In this document: positions 7,552-16,563 of the stretch, in pieces
Position numbering within the stretch: the stretch's first letter is position 1
Layout of the letters: every line of letters starts with the position of its first letter
From: Sphingomonas phyllosphaerae FA2
GTDB lineage: Bacteria; Pseudomonadota; Alphaproteobacteria; Sphingomonadales; Sphingomonadaceae
DNA: 64,000 nt
Assembly: GCF_000427645.1 (NCBI RefSeq)
Contig: NZ_KE386571.1
Span: 1,601,676-1,665,675 of the forward strand
Direction of reading: 5' to 3'
Notes under the pieces: generated by a model
What the model saw: the letters and a program-made list of their open reading frames with translations, nothing else
Told to the model about the DNA's origin: nothing
Database searches by the model: none
Program-made: the position numbers and the translations under genes

Positions 7552-10500
7552 TCGCCCGCATCATCGGCGCATCGGTCCGCGGCCGCTGGATCGTCGCCTT
7601 CCTCACGCTGTGCGTCATCGCGTTCGGCGCGTGGCAGATCACCAGATTGCCGATCGACGCGGTGCCCGACGTGACCAACCGCCAAGTGCAGATCAGCACC
7701 TTCGCCCCGACGCTGGGCCCGGTCGACATCGAGAAGCAGGTCACCTTCCCGGTCGAAACCGCGCTGGCCGGCATTCCGGGGCTGGAGATGACGCGATCGC
7801 TGTCGCGCAACGGCTTCAGCCAAGTGACGGCGGTGTTCACCGACGCGACTGACATCTATTTCGCGCGCGCGCAGGTGACCGAGCGGCTGGCGCAGGCGCG
7901 CGACGCGCTGCCCGCGAACATCCAGCCGCGGCTCAGCCCGCTCGCCACCGGGCTGGGCGAAATCTTCATGTATTCGGTCGCGTTCCGCCATCCCGACGGC
8001 AAGGGCGACGAGCATCGCCCCGGCAAGGCTGGCTGGCAGCCCGACGGCAGCTACCTGACCCCGGAGGGCGAGCGGCTGCGCACCGAGCTGGAGAAGGCCG
8101 CCTATCTGCGCACCGTGCAGGACTGGATCATCCGCCCGCAGATGCGCGCGGTCGACGGCGTCGCCGGGGTCGATTCCAACGGCGGCTATGTGAAGCAATA
8201 TGTCGTCGAGCCCAATCTGAACGCGCTGGCGACCTATGGCCTGTCGGTCACCGAACTGGCCGACGCGCTGGAACGCGCCAACCTGTCCGCCGGGTCGAAC
8301 TACATCCGCCGCGCGGGCGAGAGCTTTCTGGTGCGCGCCGACGCGCGGCTGAAATCGGTGTCGGACATCGAGGACGCGGTGGTCGCGACCCGCGGCGGCA
8401 ATCCGGTGCGCGTCCGCGACGTTGGGCAGGTGGTGATCGGCGGCACGGTGCGCACCGGATCGGGCAGCCTCATGGGATCGGAGGCGGTGATCTCGACGAT
8501 CCTGATGCTCACCGGCGAGAACAGCCGCATCGTCGCGACGCGCGTCGCCGACAAGCTGGTCGAGATCAACCGCGCCTTGCCGCCCGACGTGATGGCGGAG
8601 CCAGTCTATAACCGCTCCAAGCTGGTCAACGCGACGATCGCGACGGTCGAGAAGAACCTGATCGAAGGCGCGTTGCTGGTGATCGTGGTGCTGTTCCTGC
8701 TGCTGGGGAACGTGCGCGCCGCGCTCATCACCGCGGCGGTGATCCCGATCACGATGCTGATGACCGCATCGGGGATGAACGCGCTGGGCGTATCGGGCAA
8801 TCTGATGAGCCTGGGCGCGCTCGATTTCGGGCTGATCGTCGACGGCGCGGTCATCATTGTCGAAAATGCGCTGCGCCGGCTGGCCGAGCGGCAGGAACAT
8901 CAGGGCCGGCTGCTGACCCGGCCCGAGCGGATGGAGGAGACCACCCTCGCCGCGCAGGAGATGGTGAAGCCGACCGTCTATGGACAGGCGATCATCTTCC
9001 TCGTCTTTGTGCCGTTGCTGACCTTTCAGGGCGTGGAGGGCAAGACCTTCGCGCCGATGGCGATCACGCTGATGGTGGCGCTGGCGTCCGCCTTCGTGCT
9101 GTCGCTGACCTTCGTGCCGGCGATGATCGCGCTGGTCATCACCGGCAAGGTCAGCGAGACCGAGGTCAGGCCGATCCGCTGGTTCAAGGCGCGCTACGCA
9201 CCGCTGCTGGTGCGCGCGGTGGCGCGGCCGGCGCCGTTCATCGCCGCGGGTGCGGGCGTGTTCCTTGCCGCGGTGCTGCTGTTCGGCGCGCTGGGGGAGG
9301 AATTCATCCCGCAGCTCGACGAAAAGGACATCACCGTCACCAATTTCCGCATCCCCTCCGCATCGATCGATCAGTCGACGCAAATGCAATTGCGGATCGA
9401 GGATGCGCTGAAATCGCTGCCTGAGGTAGCGTTGGTCTTCTCGAAGAACGGCAACGCCGATCTCGGCACCGATCCGATGCCGCCCAACGCCTCCGACACC
9501 TATGTCATACCCAAGCCGCAGAGCGAATGGCCGGCCGGCGTCGACAGCAAGGCCGACGTGCTGGCGCGGATCGAGGCGCGGATGAAGCCGCTGATCGGCA
9601 ACCGGACCGAGATCCAGATGCCGATCCAGATGCGCTTCAACGAGCTGATCGCAGGCGTCCGCTCCGACGTGGCGATCAAATTGTACGGCGACGATCTGGA
9701 AGCGATGACGCAGGAGGCGGCGCGGATCGCCGATACGCTGCGCCGCATCCCCGGATCGGCGGACGTGCAGGCCGAACAGACCGATGGCGCGCCGACCTTC
9801 GACATCCAGGTCGATCGACAGGCGGCGGGGCGCTACGGCCTGCCGGTCGAGGAGGTGGCCAGCACCGTCGCCGCCGCGCTGGGCGGGCGCGCGGCGGGCG
9901 TGCTGTTCGAGGGGGATCGCCGCTTCGACGTCGTCGTGCGGCTGCCCGATGCGCAACGTGACGATATCGAGGCGCTGGGCGCGATCCCGGTGATGCTCCC
10001 CGCCGAACCGGGCCAAGCCGCACGCTCGATCCCGCTGCGCGAGGTGGCGCGATTCCGCTATACCGAGGGGCTGAACCAGATCAGCCGCGAGAACGGCAAG
10101 CGGATGGTCGTCGTGCAGACCAACGTCCGCGGGCGCGATCTAGGCGGGTTCGTCGCGAAGGCGCAGGACAAGGTCGGGCGGCTGAAATTGCCGCCGGGCA
10201 TGTACGTCGACTGGGGCGGCACGTTCGAGAGCCTGCAATCGGCGCGCACGCGGTTGCTGATCGTCGTGCCGATCTGCTTCGTCGGTATCTTCGCGCTGCT
10301 GTATCTCGCCCTTGGCGGATGGGTGCCGGCGGCGATCGTGTTCAGCGCGGTGCCGATGGCGCTGGCGGGCGGCGTATTCGCGTTGCTGCTGCGTGGCATC
10401 CCCTTCTCGATCACCGCCGCGGTCGGGTTCATCGCGCTGTCGGGGGTCGCGGTGCTCAACGGACTGGTGATGATGAGCGCGATCCGCAAACGCCGCGACG

Positions 10501-10769
10501 ATGGCGAGGAAGAGGATGCCGCGATCGTCGGCGGCGCGATGGAGCGCGTCCGCCCGGTCCTCATGACCGCGCTGGTGGCGAGCCTCGGCTTCGTGCCGAT
10601 GGCGCTGGCGACCGGCACCGGCGCGGAGGTCCAGCGCCCGCTGGCCACCGTGGTGATCGGCGGGCTGATCACCTCCACCGCGCTGACCCTGCTGGTGCTG
10701 CCCGCGATCACCGCGGCGATGAGCCGGATGGCGCGACGGAAGCGACCCGCCTCGATCATGATGACGTAA
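7548..10769 (+). CDS. czcA: CzcA/CusA-family heavy-metal efflux RND pump
   Basis: 1073 residues, standard for heavy-metal RND proton antiporters. The start MIARIIGASVRGRWIVAFLT gives TM1; two large periplasmic loops and two blocks of six TM helices follow. The TM4 motif DFGLIVDGAVIIVENALRR, with the two aspartates used for proton transfer in CzcA, is intact near residues 424-442. The loop PDVTNRQVQIST is also typical. The ATG overlaps the adaptor stop (ATGA). Exported metals are probably Co/Zn/Cd; Cu/Ag is less likely, because I do not see a CusA-like Met-rich site. That distinction is an inference. Confidence 0.93.
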   Translation: MIARIIGASVRGRWIVAFLTLCVIAFGAWQITRLPIDAVPDVTNRQVQISTFAPTLGPVDIEKQVTFPVETALAGIPGLEMTRSLSRNGFSQVTAVFTDATDIYFARAQVTERLAQARDALPANIQPRLSPLATGLGEIFMYSVAFRHPDGKGDEHRPGKAGWQPDGSYLTPEGERLRTELEKAAYLRTVQDWIIRPQMRAVDGVAGVDSNGGYVKQYVVEPNLNALATYGLSVTELADALERANLSAGSNYIRRAGESFLVRADARLKSVSDIEDAVVATRGGNPVRVRDVGQVVIGGTVRTGSGSLMGSEAVISTILMLTGENSRIVATRVADKLVEINRALPPDVMAEPVYNRSKLVNATIATVEKNLIEGALLVIVVLFLLLGNVRAALITAAVIPITMLMTASGMNALGVSGNLMSLGALDFGLIVDGAVIIVENALRRLAERQEHQGRLLTRPERMEETTLAAQEMVKPTVYGQAIIFLVFVPLLTFQGVEGKTFAPMAITLMVALASAFVLSLTFVPAMIALVITGKVSETEVRPIRWFKARYAPLLVRAVARPAPFIAAGAGVFLAAVLLFGALGEEFIPQLDEKDITVTNFRIPSASIDQSTQMQLRIEDALKSLPEVALVFSKNGNADLGTDPMPPNASDTYVIPKPQSEWPAGVDSKADVLARIEARMKPLIGNRTEIQMPIQMRFNELIAGVRSDVAIKLYGDDLEAMTQEAARIADTLRRIPGSADVQAEQTDGAPTFDIQVDRQAAGRYGLPVEEVASTVAAALGGRAAGVLFEGDRRFDVVVRLPDAQRDDIEALGAIPVMLPAEPGQAARSIPLREVARFRYTEGLNQISRENGKRMVVVQTNVRGRDLGGFVAKAQDKVGRLKLPPGMYVDWGGTFESLQSARTRLLIVVPICFVGIFALLYLALGGWVPAAIVFSAVPMALAGGVFALLLRGIPFSITAAVGFIALSGVAVLNGLVMMSAIRKRRDDGEEEDAAIVGGAMERVRPVLMTALVASLGFVPMALATGTGAEVQRPLATVVIGGLITSTALTLLVLPAITAAMSRMARRKRPASIMMT

Positions 10770-10785
10770 GGTGCGTAATATGGTT

Positions 10786-10862
10786 CGTCATTGCGAGCGT
10801 AGCGAAGCAATCCAGGACGTCCTGGTCCGGCGCTGGATTGCTTCGCTACGCTCGCAATGACG
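10786..10862. repeat. Perfect 30-bp inverted repeat with 17-base loop, downstream of czcA
   Basis: The left arm at 10786-10815 and the right arm at 10833-10862 are exact reverse complements: the left arm begins CGTCATTGCGAGCGTAGCG and the right arm ends with its complement. It can form a very stable hairpin in RNA from either strand. The arms match a widespread intergenic palindrome type seen in many proteobacterial genomes (recalled, not searched). It lies 16 bases after the czcA stop, so it may end the operon transcript, although no U-run follows. Confidence 0.9.
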
Positions 10863-11092
10863 GATCGAGTTGACGTTATCACGCTCGAGAATGTGATCCG
10901 TCCCTGCTGAAGCGCCACCCCCGGCAAGCCGCGTGGATCAAACGCCGGGATCGACCATGCGGCAGCTTGTATCGCCGCCGCACGCTTCCGCCGCATGACT
11001 TCGTGCGGCAAAGGCGTGATACGGCCGATGTTGCCACGGGTTCAGCATCATAAGAACAGGGTCGGCACCGATCGTCGAGCAGGGGACCAAAT

Positions 11093-12292
11093 ATGGGCGC
11101 AACTATCGCCGCCACGCCGATAACGACCGGGCGCGCTTCCGCCACGCCGGCCGCCGCGACGCGGCCGCGCTTGCAGAGCATCGATGCGCTGCGTGGGTTG
11201 GTGATGGTCGTCATGCTGCTGGATCACGTCCGGGAGACGTGGTTCCTGCATGTGCCGGTGGCCGATCCGATCGACGCGCACACCGCGCCGGTGGCGTTGC
11301 TGATCGCGCGGCTGCTAGTTAGCATCTGCGCGCCGGTGTTCGTCGCGCTGACCGGTCTGGGCGTCTATCTGTATCGCGCCAACCACACGCTTGCCGAGAC
11401 GACGCATTATCTGCTGACCCGCGGCCTCATCCTGATGGCGTTCGATGTCCTCTACCTCTCGGAGCTGTACTGGGGGATCACGACGCCGACGCTGTGGTTG
11501 CAGGTGATCTGGTGCATCGGCGTGTGCATGATCGTGCTCGCCGCGCTGATCCGCTTGCCGCACCGGGTGCTGATCGCGATCGGGCTGGTCATCGTGTGCG
11601 GGCACAACCTGCTCGATCCGATCCGCTTTCAGCCCGGCGATCCGCTGTTCATCCCTTGGGCATTGCTGCATCAGCGCGACGCGATCGTGCTGCCGATCGG
11701 GCTGACCTTGAAGACCACTTATCCGGTGCTCGCCTGGATCGGGGTGATCCTGCTCGGCTACGGGATCGGACCGTGGTTCCTGCCAAATGTGGACATCCGC
11801 ACGCGGCAACGTCGCTTGCTGCGACTGGGTGTCGCCATGCTGCTGGCGTTCGTCGCGCTGCGCGCGATCAACGTCTACGGGGACAAGCCGTGGTTCGTCG
11901 TCGCGGACAGCCCGGTGCGGACGGTCATGAGCTTCCTGTCGATGACCAAATACCCACCCTCGCTGCTGTTCCTGCTGCCGACGCTCGGCACGGGCGTGTT
12001 GTTGCTGGTGGCGTGCGAGCGGTTCCGCGACGCGCGGATCACGCCCGCGCTGGCGGTGTTCGGCGCCGCGCCGATGTTCTTCTACCTGTTCCACCTCACC
12101 ATGCTGCGCATCCTGTATCACGGCGCGCTGGCGATCTTCGGGCCGAACCAGGGGACGGTGTTCGGCGTCGGCAACTATGGCTGGGTGCTGCTGTGGTACG
12201 TCGCGCTGATCGTGCCGCTGTACATCCCGACGGTATGGTTCTCGCGCCTGAAGAAGCGGCGGCGCGACATTACCTGGCTGAAGTATTTCTGA
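11093..12292 (+). CDS. DUF1624 / heparan-alpha-glucosaminide N-acetyltransferase-like membrane protein
   Basis: 399 residues, with a soluble N-terminal 25 followed by LQSIDALRGLVMVVMLLDHVRE, the hallmark start of the DUF1624/HGSNAT-like membrane acyltransferase family. About ten hydrophobic helices follow, ending in a basic cytoplasmic tail (FSRLKKRRRDITW). The family is thought to move acyl groups across the membrane, but no bacterial substrate is clear. It overlaps the next gene by one base (TGATG), so it is the first gene of the following amino-acid or amine operon. Its job there is not obvious. The 230-base spacer upstream probably carries the operon promoter. Confidence 0.82.
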   Translation: MGATIAATPITTGRASATPAAATRPRLQSIDALRGLVMVVMLLDHVRETWFLHVPVADPIDAHTAPVALLIARLLVSICAPVFVALTGLGVYLYRANHTLAETTHYLLTRGLILMAFDVLYLSELYWGITTPTLWLQVIWCIGVCMIVLAALIRLPHRVLIAIGLVIVCGHNLLDPIRFQPGDPLFIPWALLHQRDAIVLPIGLTLKTTYPVLAWIGVILLGYGIGPWFLPNVDIRTRQRRLLRLGVAMLLAFVALRAINVYGDKPWFVVADSPVRTVMSFLSMTKYPPSLLFLLPTLGTGVLLLVACERFRDARITPALAVFGAAPMFFYLFHLTMLRILYHGALAIFGPNQGTVFGVGNYGWVLLWYVALIVPLYIPTVWFSRLKKRRRDITWLKYF

Positions 12293-13434
12293 TGCCGGGG
12301 ACGACGCTGGATGCGATCGCCACGCCCGCGCTGATCCTCGACGTCGCGCGCGTCGATCGCAACGTCACCCGGTTGCGCGCGCATCTGACCGATCTCGGCG
12401 TGGCGTTCCGTCCGCATTTGAAGACCGCCAAGTCGGTCGACGTCGCGCGGCGGCTGTTCCCCGACGGCTGGGGCCCGATCACCGTGTCGACGCTGGCGGA
12501 GGCAGAATATTTCGCCGCGGCCGGCGCAACCGACATCACCTACGCGGTCGGCCTCGCCCCCGACAAGATCGCCCGCGTCGGCGCGTTGGTGGCCGGTGGT
12601 GTCGATGTGACGGTGCTGATCGACACCGTCGAACAGGCGCAGGCGCTCGGCGCGGCGGCGCGCGACGGGATCGCAATGCCGGCCGTGCTGATCGAGATCG
12701 ACTGCGACGGTCATCGGGGTGGCCTGCTGCCCGACGATGCGGTGGTGATCGCGATCGCCGAGGCGTTGCGCGCGGGCGGGATCGAAGTGCGCGGCGTGCT
12801 GACCCATGCCGGCGAATCCTATGCCTGCCGCGGCGGCGTCGGTCTGCCCGAGGCGGCCGAGCAGGAGCGCGCCGCAGCGGTCGCGGCGGCGGGCCGACTG
12901 CGCGCCCGCGGTTTCGCCGCGCCGGTGGTCAGCGTCGGCTCGACGCCCACCGCGCATTTCGCGCGCATGCTCGACGGCGTTACCGAGGTACGCGCCGGAG
13001 TGTTCATGTTCTTCGATCTCGTCATGCACGGCATCGGCGTCTGCGCGGTCGACGATATTGCGGTGTCGGTACTGGCGACGGTGGTCGGCCACCGCGCCGA
13101 CAAGGGCTGGATCCTCGTCGATGCCGGCTGGATGGCGATGTCGCGCGATCGCGGGACGCAGCGGCATCCGGTCGATCAGGGATATGGGCTGGTGTGCGAT
13201 ATCGACGGCACGCCCTACGGTGACCTGATCGTCGCGGACGCCAGCCAGGAACATGGCATCGTCACCGTTCGGCCGGGCAGCGACGCTACCCTGCCCATGC
13301 TGCCGATTGGCACGCGGGTGCGGATCCTGCCCAATCACGCCTGTGCGACGGGCGGACAGCACGATGCCTATCGGGTGGTGGACAGCGGCGGGCGCGACGT
13401 GATCGCGACGTGGCCGCGGATGCGCGGGTGGTGA
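12292..13434 (+). CDS. DSD1-family PLP enzyme (D-serine dehydratase / D-threonine aldolase-like)
   Basis: 380 residues with an alanine-racemase-like N-terminal barrel; the PLP lysine is expected at Lys44 in FRPHLKTAKSVDVARRL. The C-terminal metal-binding domain has His349-x-Cys351 (ILPNHACATGGQHD), the zinc pair known from eukaryotic-type D-serine dehydratase. Family members remove water from D-serine or D-threo-3-hydroxyaspartate, or split D-threonine and beta-hydroxyaspartate. The His-x-Cys site favours a zinc or manganese dehydratase or aldolase, but the exact reaction cannot be fixed. The ATG overlaps the previous stop. RidA directly follows, which fits a dehydratase that releases a reactive enamine. 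Confidence 0.85.
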   Translation: MPGTTLDAIATPALILDVARVDRNVTRLRAHLTDLGVAFRPHLKTAKSVDVARRLFPDGWGPITVSTLAEAEYFAAAGATDITYAVGLAPDKIARVGALVAGGVDVTVLIDTVEQAQALGAAARDGIAMPAVLIEIDCDGHRGGLLPDDAVVIAIAEALRAGGIEVRGVLTHAGESYACRGGVGLPEAAEQERAAAVAAAGRLRARGFAAPVVSVGSTPTAHFARMLDGVTEVRAGVFMFFDLVMHGIGVCAVDDIAVSVLATVVGHRADKGWILVDAGWMAMSRDRGTQRHPVDQGYGLVCDIDGTPYGDLIVADASQEHGIVTVRPGSDATLPMLPIGTRVRILPNHACATGGQHDAYRVVDSGGRDVIATWPRMRGW

Positions 13435-13436
13435 CG

Positions 13437-13829
13437 ATGACGGACGCTATCGAACGGATCGCCCCCGCCGGGCTCGCGCCGCCCGCCGGGCACTACAGTC
13501 ACGCCGTCCGGCACGGCGGGCTGATCCTGACTTCGGGGCAGCTCGGCGCGCGCGCCGACGGCACGCACACCGCCGACCTGCCGTTCGAGGATCAGGCGCG
13601 CCAGGCGCTGTCGAACATGCTGGCGGCGGTCGCGGCCGGCGGCGCGGGGCCGCACGACATCCTGAAGGTCACCGCCTATATCGTCGGGGTCGAGAATTGG
13701 CCGCGCTTCAATGCCGTCTATGCCGAGTTGCTGGGCGACGCGCGACCGGCGCGCACCGTCGTGCCGGTTCCCGAGCTTCGCTACGGCTATCTGGTCGAGG
13801 TCGATGCGATCGCGGTAACTCGCGCATGA
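13437..13829 (+). CDS. RidA-family enamine/imine deaminase
   Basis: 130 residues, the typical length of RidA (YjgF/YER057c/UK114) proteins. Visible features are HYSHAVRHGGLILTSGQLG near the N-terminus, then QARQALSNMLAAVAAGGAGPHDILKVTAYI, and the C-terminal VPVPELRYGYLVEVDAIAV. RidA hydrolyses 2-aminoacrylate and other imines made by PLP dehydratases and amine oxidases. In this protein the usual late arginine (ARxA/VxV region) is present in DARPARTVVPV. It sits two bases after the PLP enzyme and overlaps the oxidase gene (ATGA), an arrangement consistent with quenching an imine produced by either neighbour. Confidence 0.88.
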   Translation: MTDAIERIAPAGLAPPAGHYSHAVRHGGLILTSGQLGARADGTHTADLPFEDQARQALSNMLAAVAAGGAGPHDILKVTAYIVGVENWPRFNAVYAELLGDARPARTVVPVPELRYGYLVEVDAIAVTRA

Positions 13830-15106
13830 AGATGCAATCCTACTGGATCGACACCGCGACGCCGTTCGCCGCCGGGATCGACGCCGGGCCGCAGGGCGAG
13901 GCCGACGTGGTGGTCGTCGGTGCGGGCTTCACCGGGCTGTCGGCGGCGCTTGCGCTGGCGAAAAAGGGCGCGAAGGTCGTCGTGCTGGAGGCGGGCAAGG
14001 TCGCCAATGCCGCCTCCGGGCGCAACGGCGGCATGTGCAACAACGGCTTCGCGCAGGATTACGGCGGCATGTGCGCGCGGCTGGGCACCGAGCGCGCGAA
14101 CCTGCTGTACCGCGCGTTCGACGCCGGGGTGGACAAGGTCGAGGCGATCATCGCGCAGGAGGGGATCGACTGCGATTTCCGCCGCGTCGGCAAGCTGAAA
14201 CTGGCCGCCAAGCCCGCGCATTTCGACAAGCTGGTCCGTTCGCAGGAATTGCTGGCGCGCGAAGTCGATCCCGATACGCGGATCGTCACCCGTGCCGACC
14301 TGCGCGACGAAATCGGGTCCGACCGCTATTTCGGCGGGCTGATCTACGAAAAGGGCGCCGGGCTCCATATGGGCCGCTTCGGCCAGGGCATGGCCGAGGC
14401 CGCGGCCCGCCACGGCGCGGTCATCCACGAGAACAATCCCGTCACCGGGTTACGCCGGCTGTCCGGTCAGGTGCACGAGGTGGTCACGCCGAAGGGTGCG
14501 ATCCGCGCAAAGCAGGTGCTGCTGGCGACGGGCACGTCGCGCGTCGGGCCGCTCGGCTGGATCCGGCGGCGCGTCATCCCGGTCGGCGCCTATTTGATCG
14601 CGACCGAACCGTTGCCGACCGACTTGCTCGATCGTTTGACCCCGCGGCGACGGATGACCACCGATACGAAGAATTTCGTCGCCTATTTCCGCACCACGCC
14701 CGATAATCGCCTGCTATTTGGCGGCCGGGCGCGGTTCTCCAGCCGCTCCGATGCCGCCTCGGATGCACGCAGCGGCGCGATCCTGCGCCGGACGATGGTC
14801 GAGGTGTTCCCCGAACTGGCCGATACGCGGATCGATTATTGCTGGGGCGGCATGGTCGACATGACGAAGGACCGCCTGCCCCGCGCCGGCGAACGCGACG
14901 GCCTTTTCTATTCAATAGGTTACAGCGGCCACGGCACGCAAATGTCGACCTATATGGGCGCGATCATGGCCGAGGTGCTGGATGGCCGTGCCGAGCTGAA
15001 CCCGTGGCGCGACTTCGACTGGCCGGCGATCCCCGGCTATTTCGGCCGCCCGTGGTTCCTGCCGATCGTCGGCGCCTACTATCGCTATCAGGATCTCGTT
15101 CGATGA
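13826..15106 (+). CDS. FAD-dependent amine/amino-acid oxidase (PuuB/DAO family)
   Basis: 426 residues. The dinucleotide fold is VVVVGAGFTGLSAALALAKKG near residues 28-48, followed by the GRNGGMCNNGFAQDYGGM segment typical of gamma-glutamylputrescine oxidase-like DAO proteins. The C-terminal FAD motif is GLFYSIGYSGHGTQMSTYMG. The family oxidises primary or secondary amines to imines or aldehydes. With the aldehyde dehydrogenase gene immediately downstream (ATGA overlap), an amine-to-aldehyde-to-acid sequence is suggested. The substrate is unknown; gamma-glutamylputrescine is possible, but no glutamyl-putrescine synthetase is seen nearby. Confidence 0.87.
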   Translation: MKMQSYWIDTATPFAAGIDAGPQGEADVVVVGAGFTGLSAALALAKKGAKVVVLEAGKVANAASGRNGGMCNNGFAQDYGGMCARLGTERANLLYRAFDAGVDKVEAIIAQEGIDCDFRRVGKLKLAAKPAHFDKLVRSQELLAREVDPDTRIVTRADLRDEIGSDRYFGGLIYEKGAGLHMGRFGQGMAEAAARHGAVIHENNPVTGLRRLSGQVHEVVTPKGAIRAKQVLLATGTSRVGPLGWIRRRVIPVGAYLIATEPLPTDLLDRLTPRRRMTTDTKNFVAYFRTTPDNRLLFGGRARFSSRSDAASDARSGAILRRTMVEVFPELADTRIDYCWGGMVDMTKDRLPRAGERDGLFYSIGYSGHGTQMSTYMGAIMAEVLDGRAELNPWRDFDWPAIPGYFGRPWFLPIVGAYYRYQDLVR

Positions 15107-16530
15107 TCGACGGCGCCGTGCGGCAAGGGCTTTATATCGACGGCGGGTGGCAGGAAGCGTCGGGCACCACGACGCTGCCGGTGGTCGACCCGACCACCGA
15201 AGCCGAGATCGCGCAGGTGGCGGCGGGGACGAGCGCCGATCTCGACCGCGCCGTCGCTGCGGCGAAGGCGGCGTTCCCGGCGTTCGCCGCTACGCCGGTC
15301 GCCGAGCGCCAGGCGATGCTCGAGCGGATCCACGCGCTGATCCTCGACCGGGCTGAGCCGCTGGCCCGCGTACTGACGCAGGAGATGGGCGCGACCATCA
15401 CTCATGCGCGCACCGCGCACGTCCCGCTCGCCGCCGCGCATGTCCGCGTCGCGGCCGACCTGCTCGCCGATTATCCCTTTTTGACGATGCAGGGTTCGAC
15501 CGCGATCGTGCGCGAGCCGATCGGGGTCTGCGCGCTGATCACGCCGTGGAACTGGCCGCTGTACCAGATCACCGCCAAGGTCGCACCGGCGCTGGCGGCG
15601 GGCTGCACCGTCGTGCTGAAGCCGAGCGAATTGTCACCGCTCAGCGCGTTGCTGTTCGCGCGGATCGTCCACGACGCCGGGGTGCCGGCCGGTGTCTTCA
15701 ATCTGGTCAACGGCACCGGTCCGGAAATCGGCGCGGCGATGGCGGCGCACCCCGATGTCGACATGATCTCGATCACCGGATCGAACCGCGCGGGCGTGCT
15801 GGTCGCGCAGGCGGCCGCGCCCACCGTCAAGCGCGTCACGCAGGAGCTGGGCGGCAAATCGCCCAACATCCTCCTGCCCGATGCGGACTTCGCGCGGGTC
15901 GTCCCGCTGGGGGTGATGACGGCGTTCCGCAACGTCGGCCAGTCGTGCAGCGCGCCGACGCGGATGATCGTCCCCCGCGCGCGGCTCGCCGAGGTGGAGA
16001 CGCTCGCGCGCGAAACCGCAGCAACGATCGTGGTCGGCGATCCCGCGAACGAGACGACGATGCTCGGCCCGATCGCCAACGCCGCGCAATATGCGCGTGT
16101 GCAGGCGATGATCGCCGCCGGCATTGCCGAGGGCGCGACGTTGCTTTGCGGGGGACCGGGTCGCCCCGACGGGCACGAACGCGGCTATTTCGTGCGGCCG
16201 ACGATCTTCTCCGATGTCGCCACCGCCATGCGGATCGCGCAGGAAGAGATATTCGGCCCGGTGCTCGCGATCCTGCCCTATGACGATGTCGACGAGGCGG
16301 TGGCGATCGCCAACGACACCGTCTTCGGGCTCGGCGGGCATGTGCAGGGCACCGACCTCGCCCGCGCCGTCGCGCGCCGCATCCGCACCGGGCAGGTGCA
16401 CATCAACCATCCCGCCTGGGACCCGCACGCGCCGTTCGGCGGCTACAAGCGATCGGGCAACGGCCGCGAATATGGCGTCTTCGGGTTGGAAGAATTCCTC
16501 GAAACCAAGGCCATCCTCGGCTTCGCCTGA
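15103..16530 (+). CDS. NAD(P)-dependent aldehyde dehydrogenase
   Basis: 475 residues with the complete ALDH machinery: the cofactor-site ITPWNWPLYQITAKVAPALAAG, the general-base glutamate in VTQELGGKSPNI, the catalytic cysteine in FRNVGQSCSAPTRM, and the C-terminal APFGGYKRSGNGREYG. It oxidises an aldehyde to the acid with NAD(P)+. The start MIDGAVRQGLYIDGGW overlaps the oxidase stop (ATGA), which makes it the obvious consumer of the aldehyde formed by the neighbouring FAD oxidase. The subfamily resembles betaine or gamma-aminobutyraldehyde-type enzymes, but the substrate is not determined. Confidence 0.9.
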   Translation: MIDGAVRQGLYIDGGWQEASGTTTLPVVDPTTEAEIAQVAAGTSADLDRAVAAAKAAFPAFAATPVAERQAMLERIHALILDRAEPLARVLTQEMGATITHARTAHVPLAAAHVRVAADLLADYPFLTMQGSTAIVREPIGVCALITPWNWPLYQITAKVAPALAAGCTVVLKPSELSPLSALLFARIVHDAGVPAGVFNLVNGTGPEIGAAMAAHPDVDMISITGSNRAGVLVAQAAAPTVKRVTQELGGKSPNILLPDADFARVVPLGVMTAFRNVGQSCSAPTRMIVPRARLAEVETLARETAATIVVGDPANETTMLGPIANAAQYARVQAMIAAGIAEGATLLCGGPGRPDGHERGYFVRPTIFSDVATAMRIAQEEIFGPVLAILPYDDVDEAVAIANDTVFGLGGHVQGTDLARAVARRIRTGQVHINHPAWDPHAPFGGYKRSGNGREYGVFGLEEFLETKAILGFA

Positions 16531-16563
16531 CCGCCGCCTCCTCTCACACGAGTTTCCTCGATC

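Noticed and set aside
7281..10016. A 911-codon open frame on the minus strand across czcA
   Set aside because: It is the antisense of a well-supported RND pump; its product is Arg/His/Asp-rich low-complexity sequence, typical of high-GC shadow frames.
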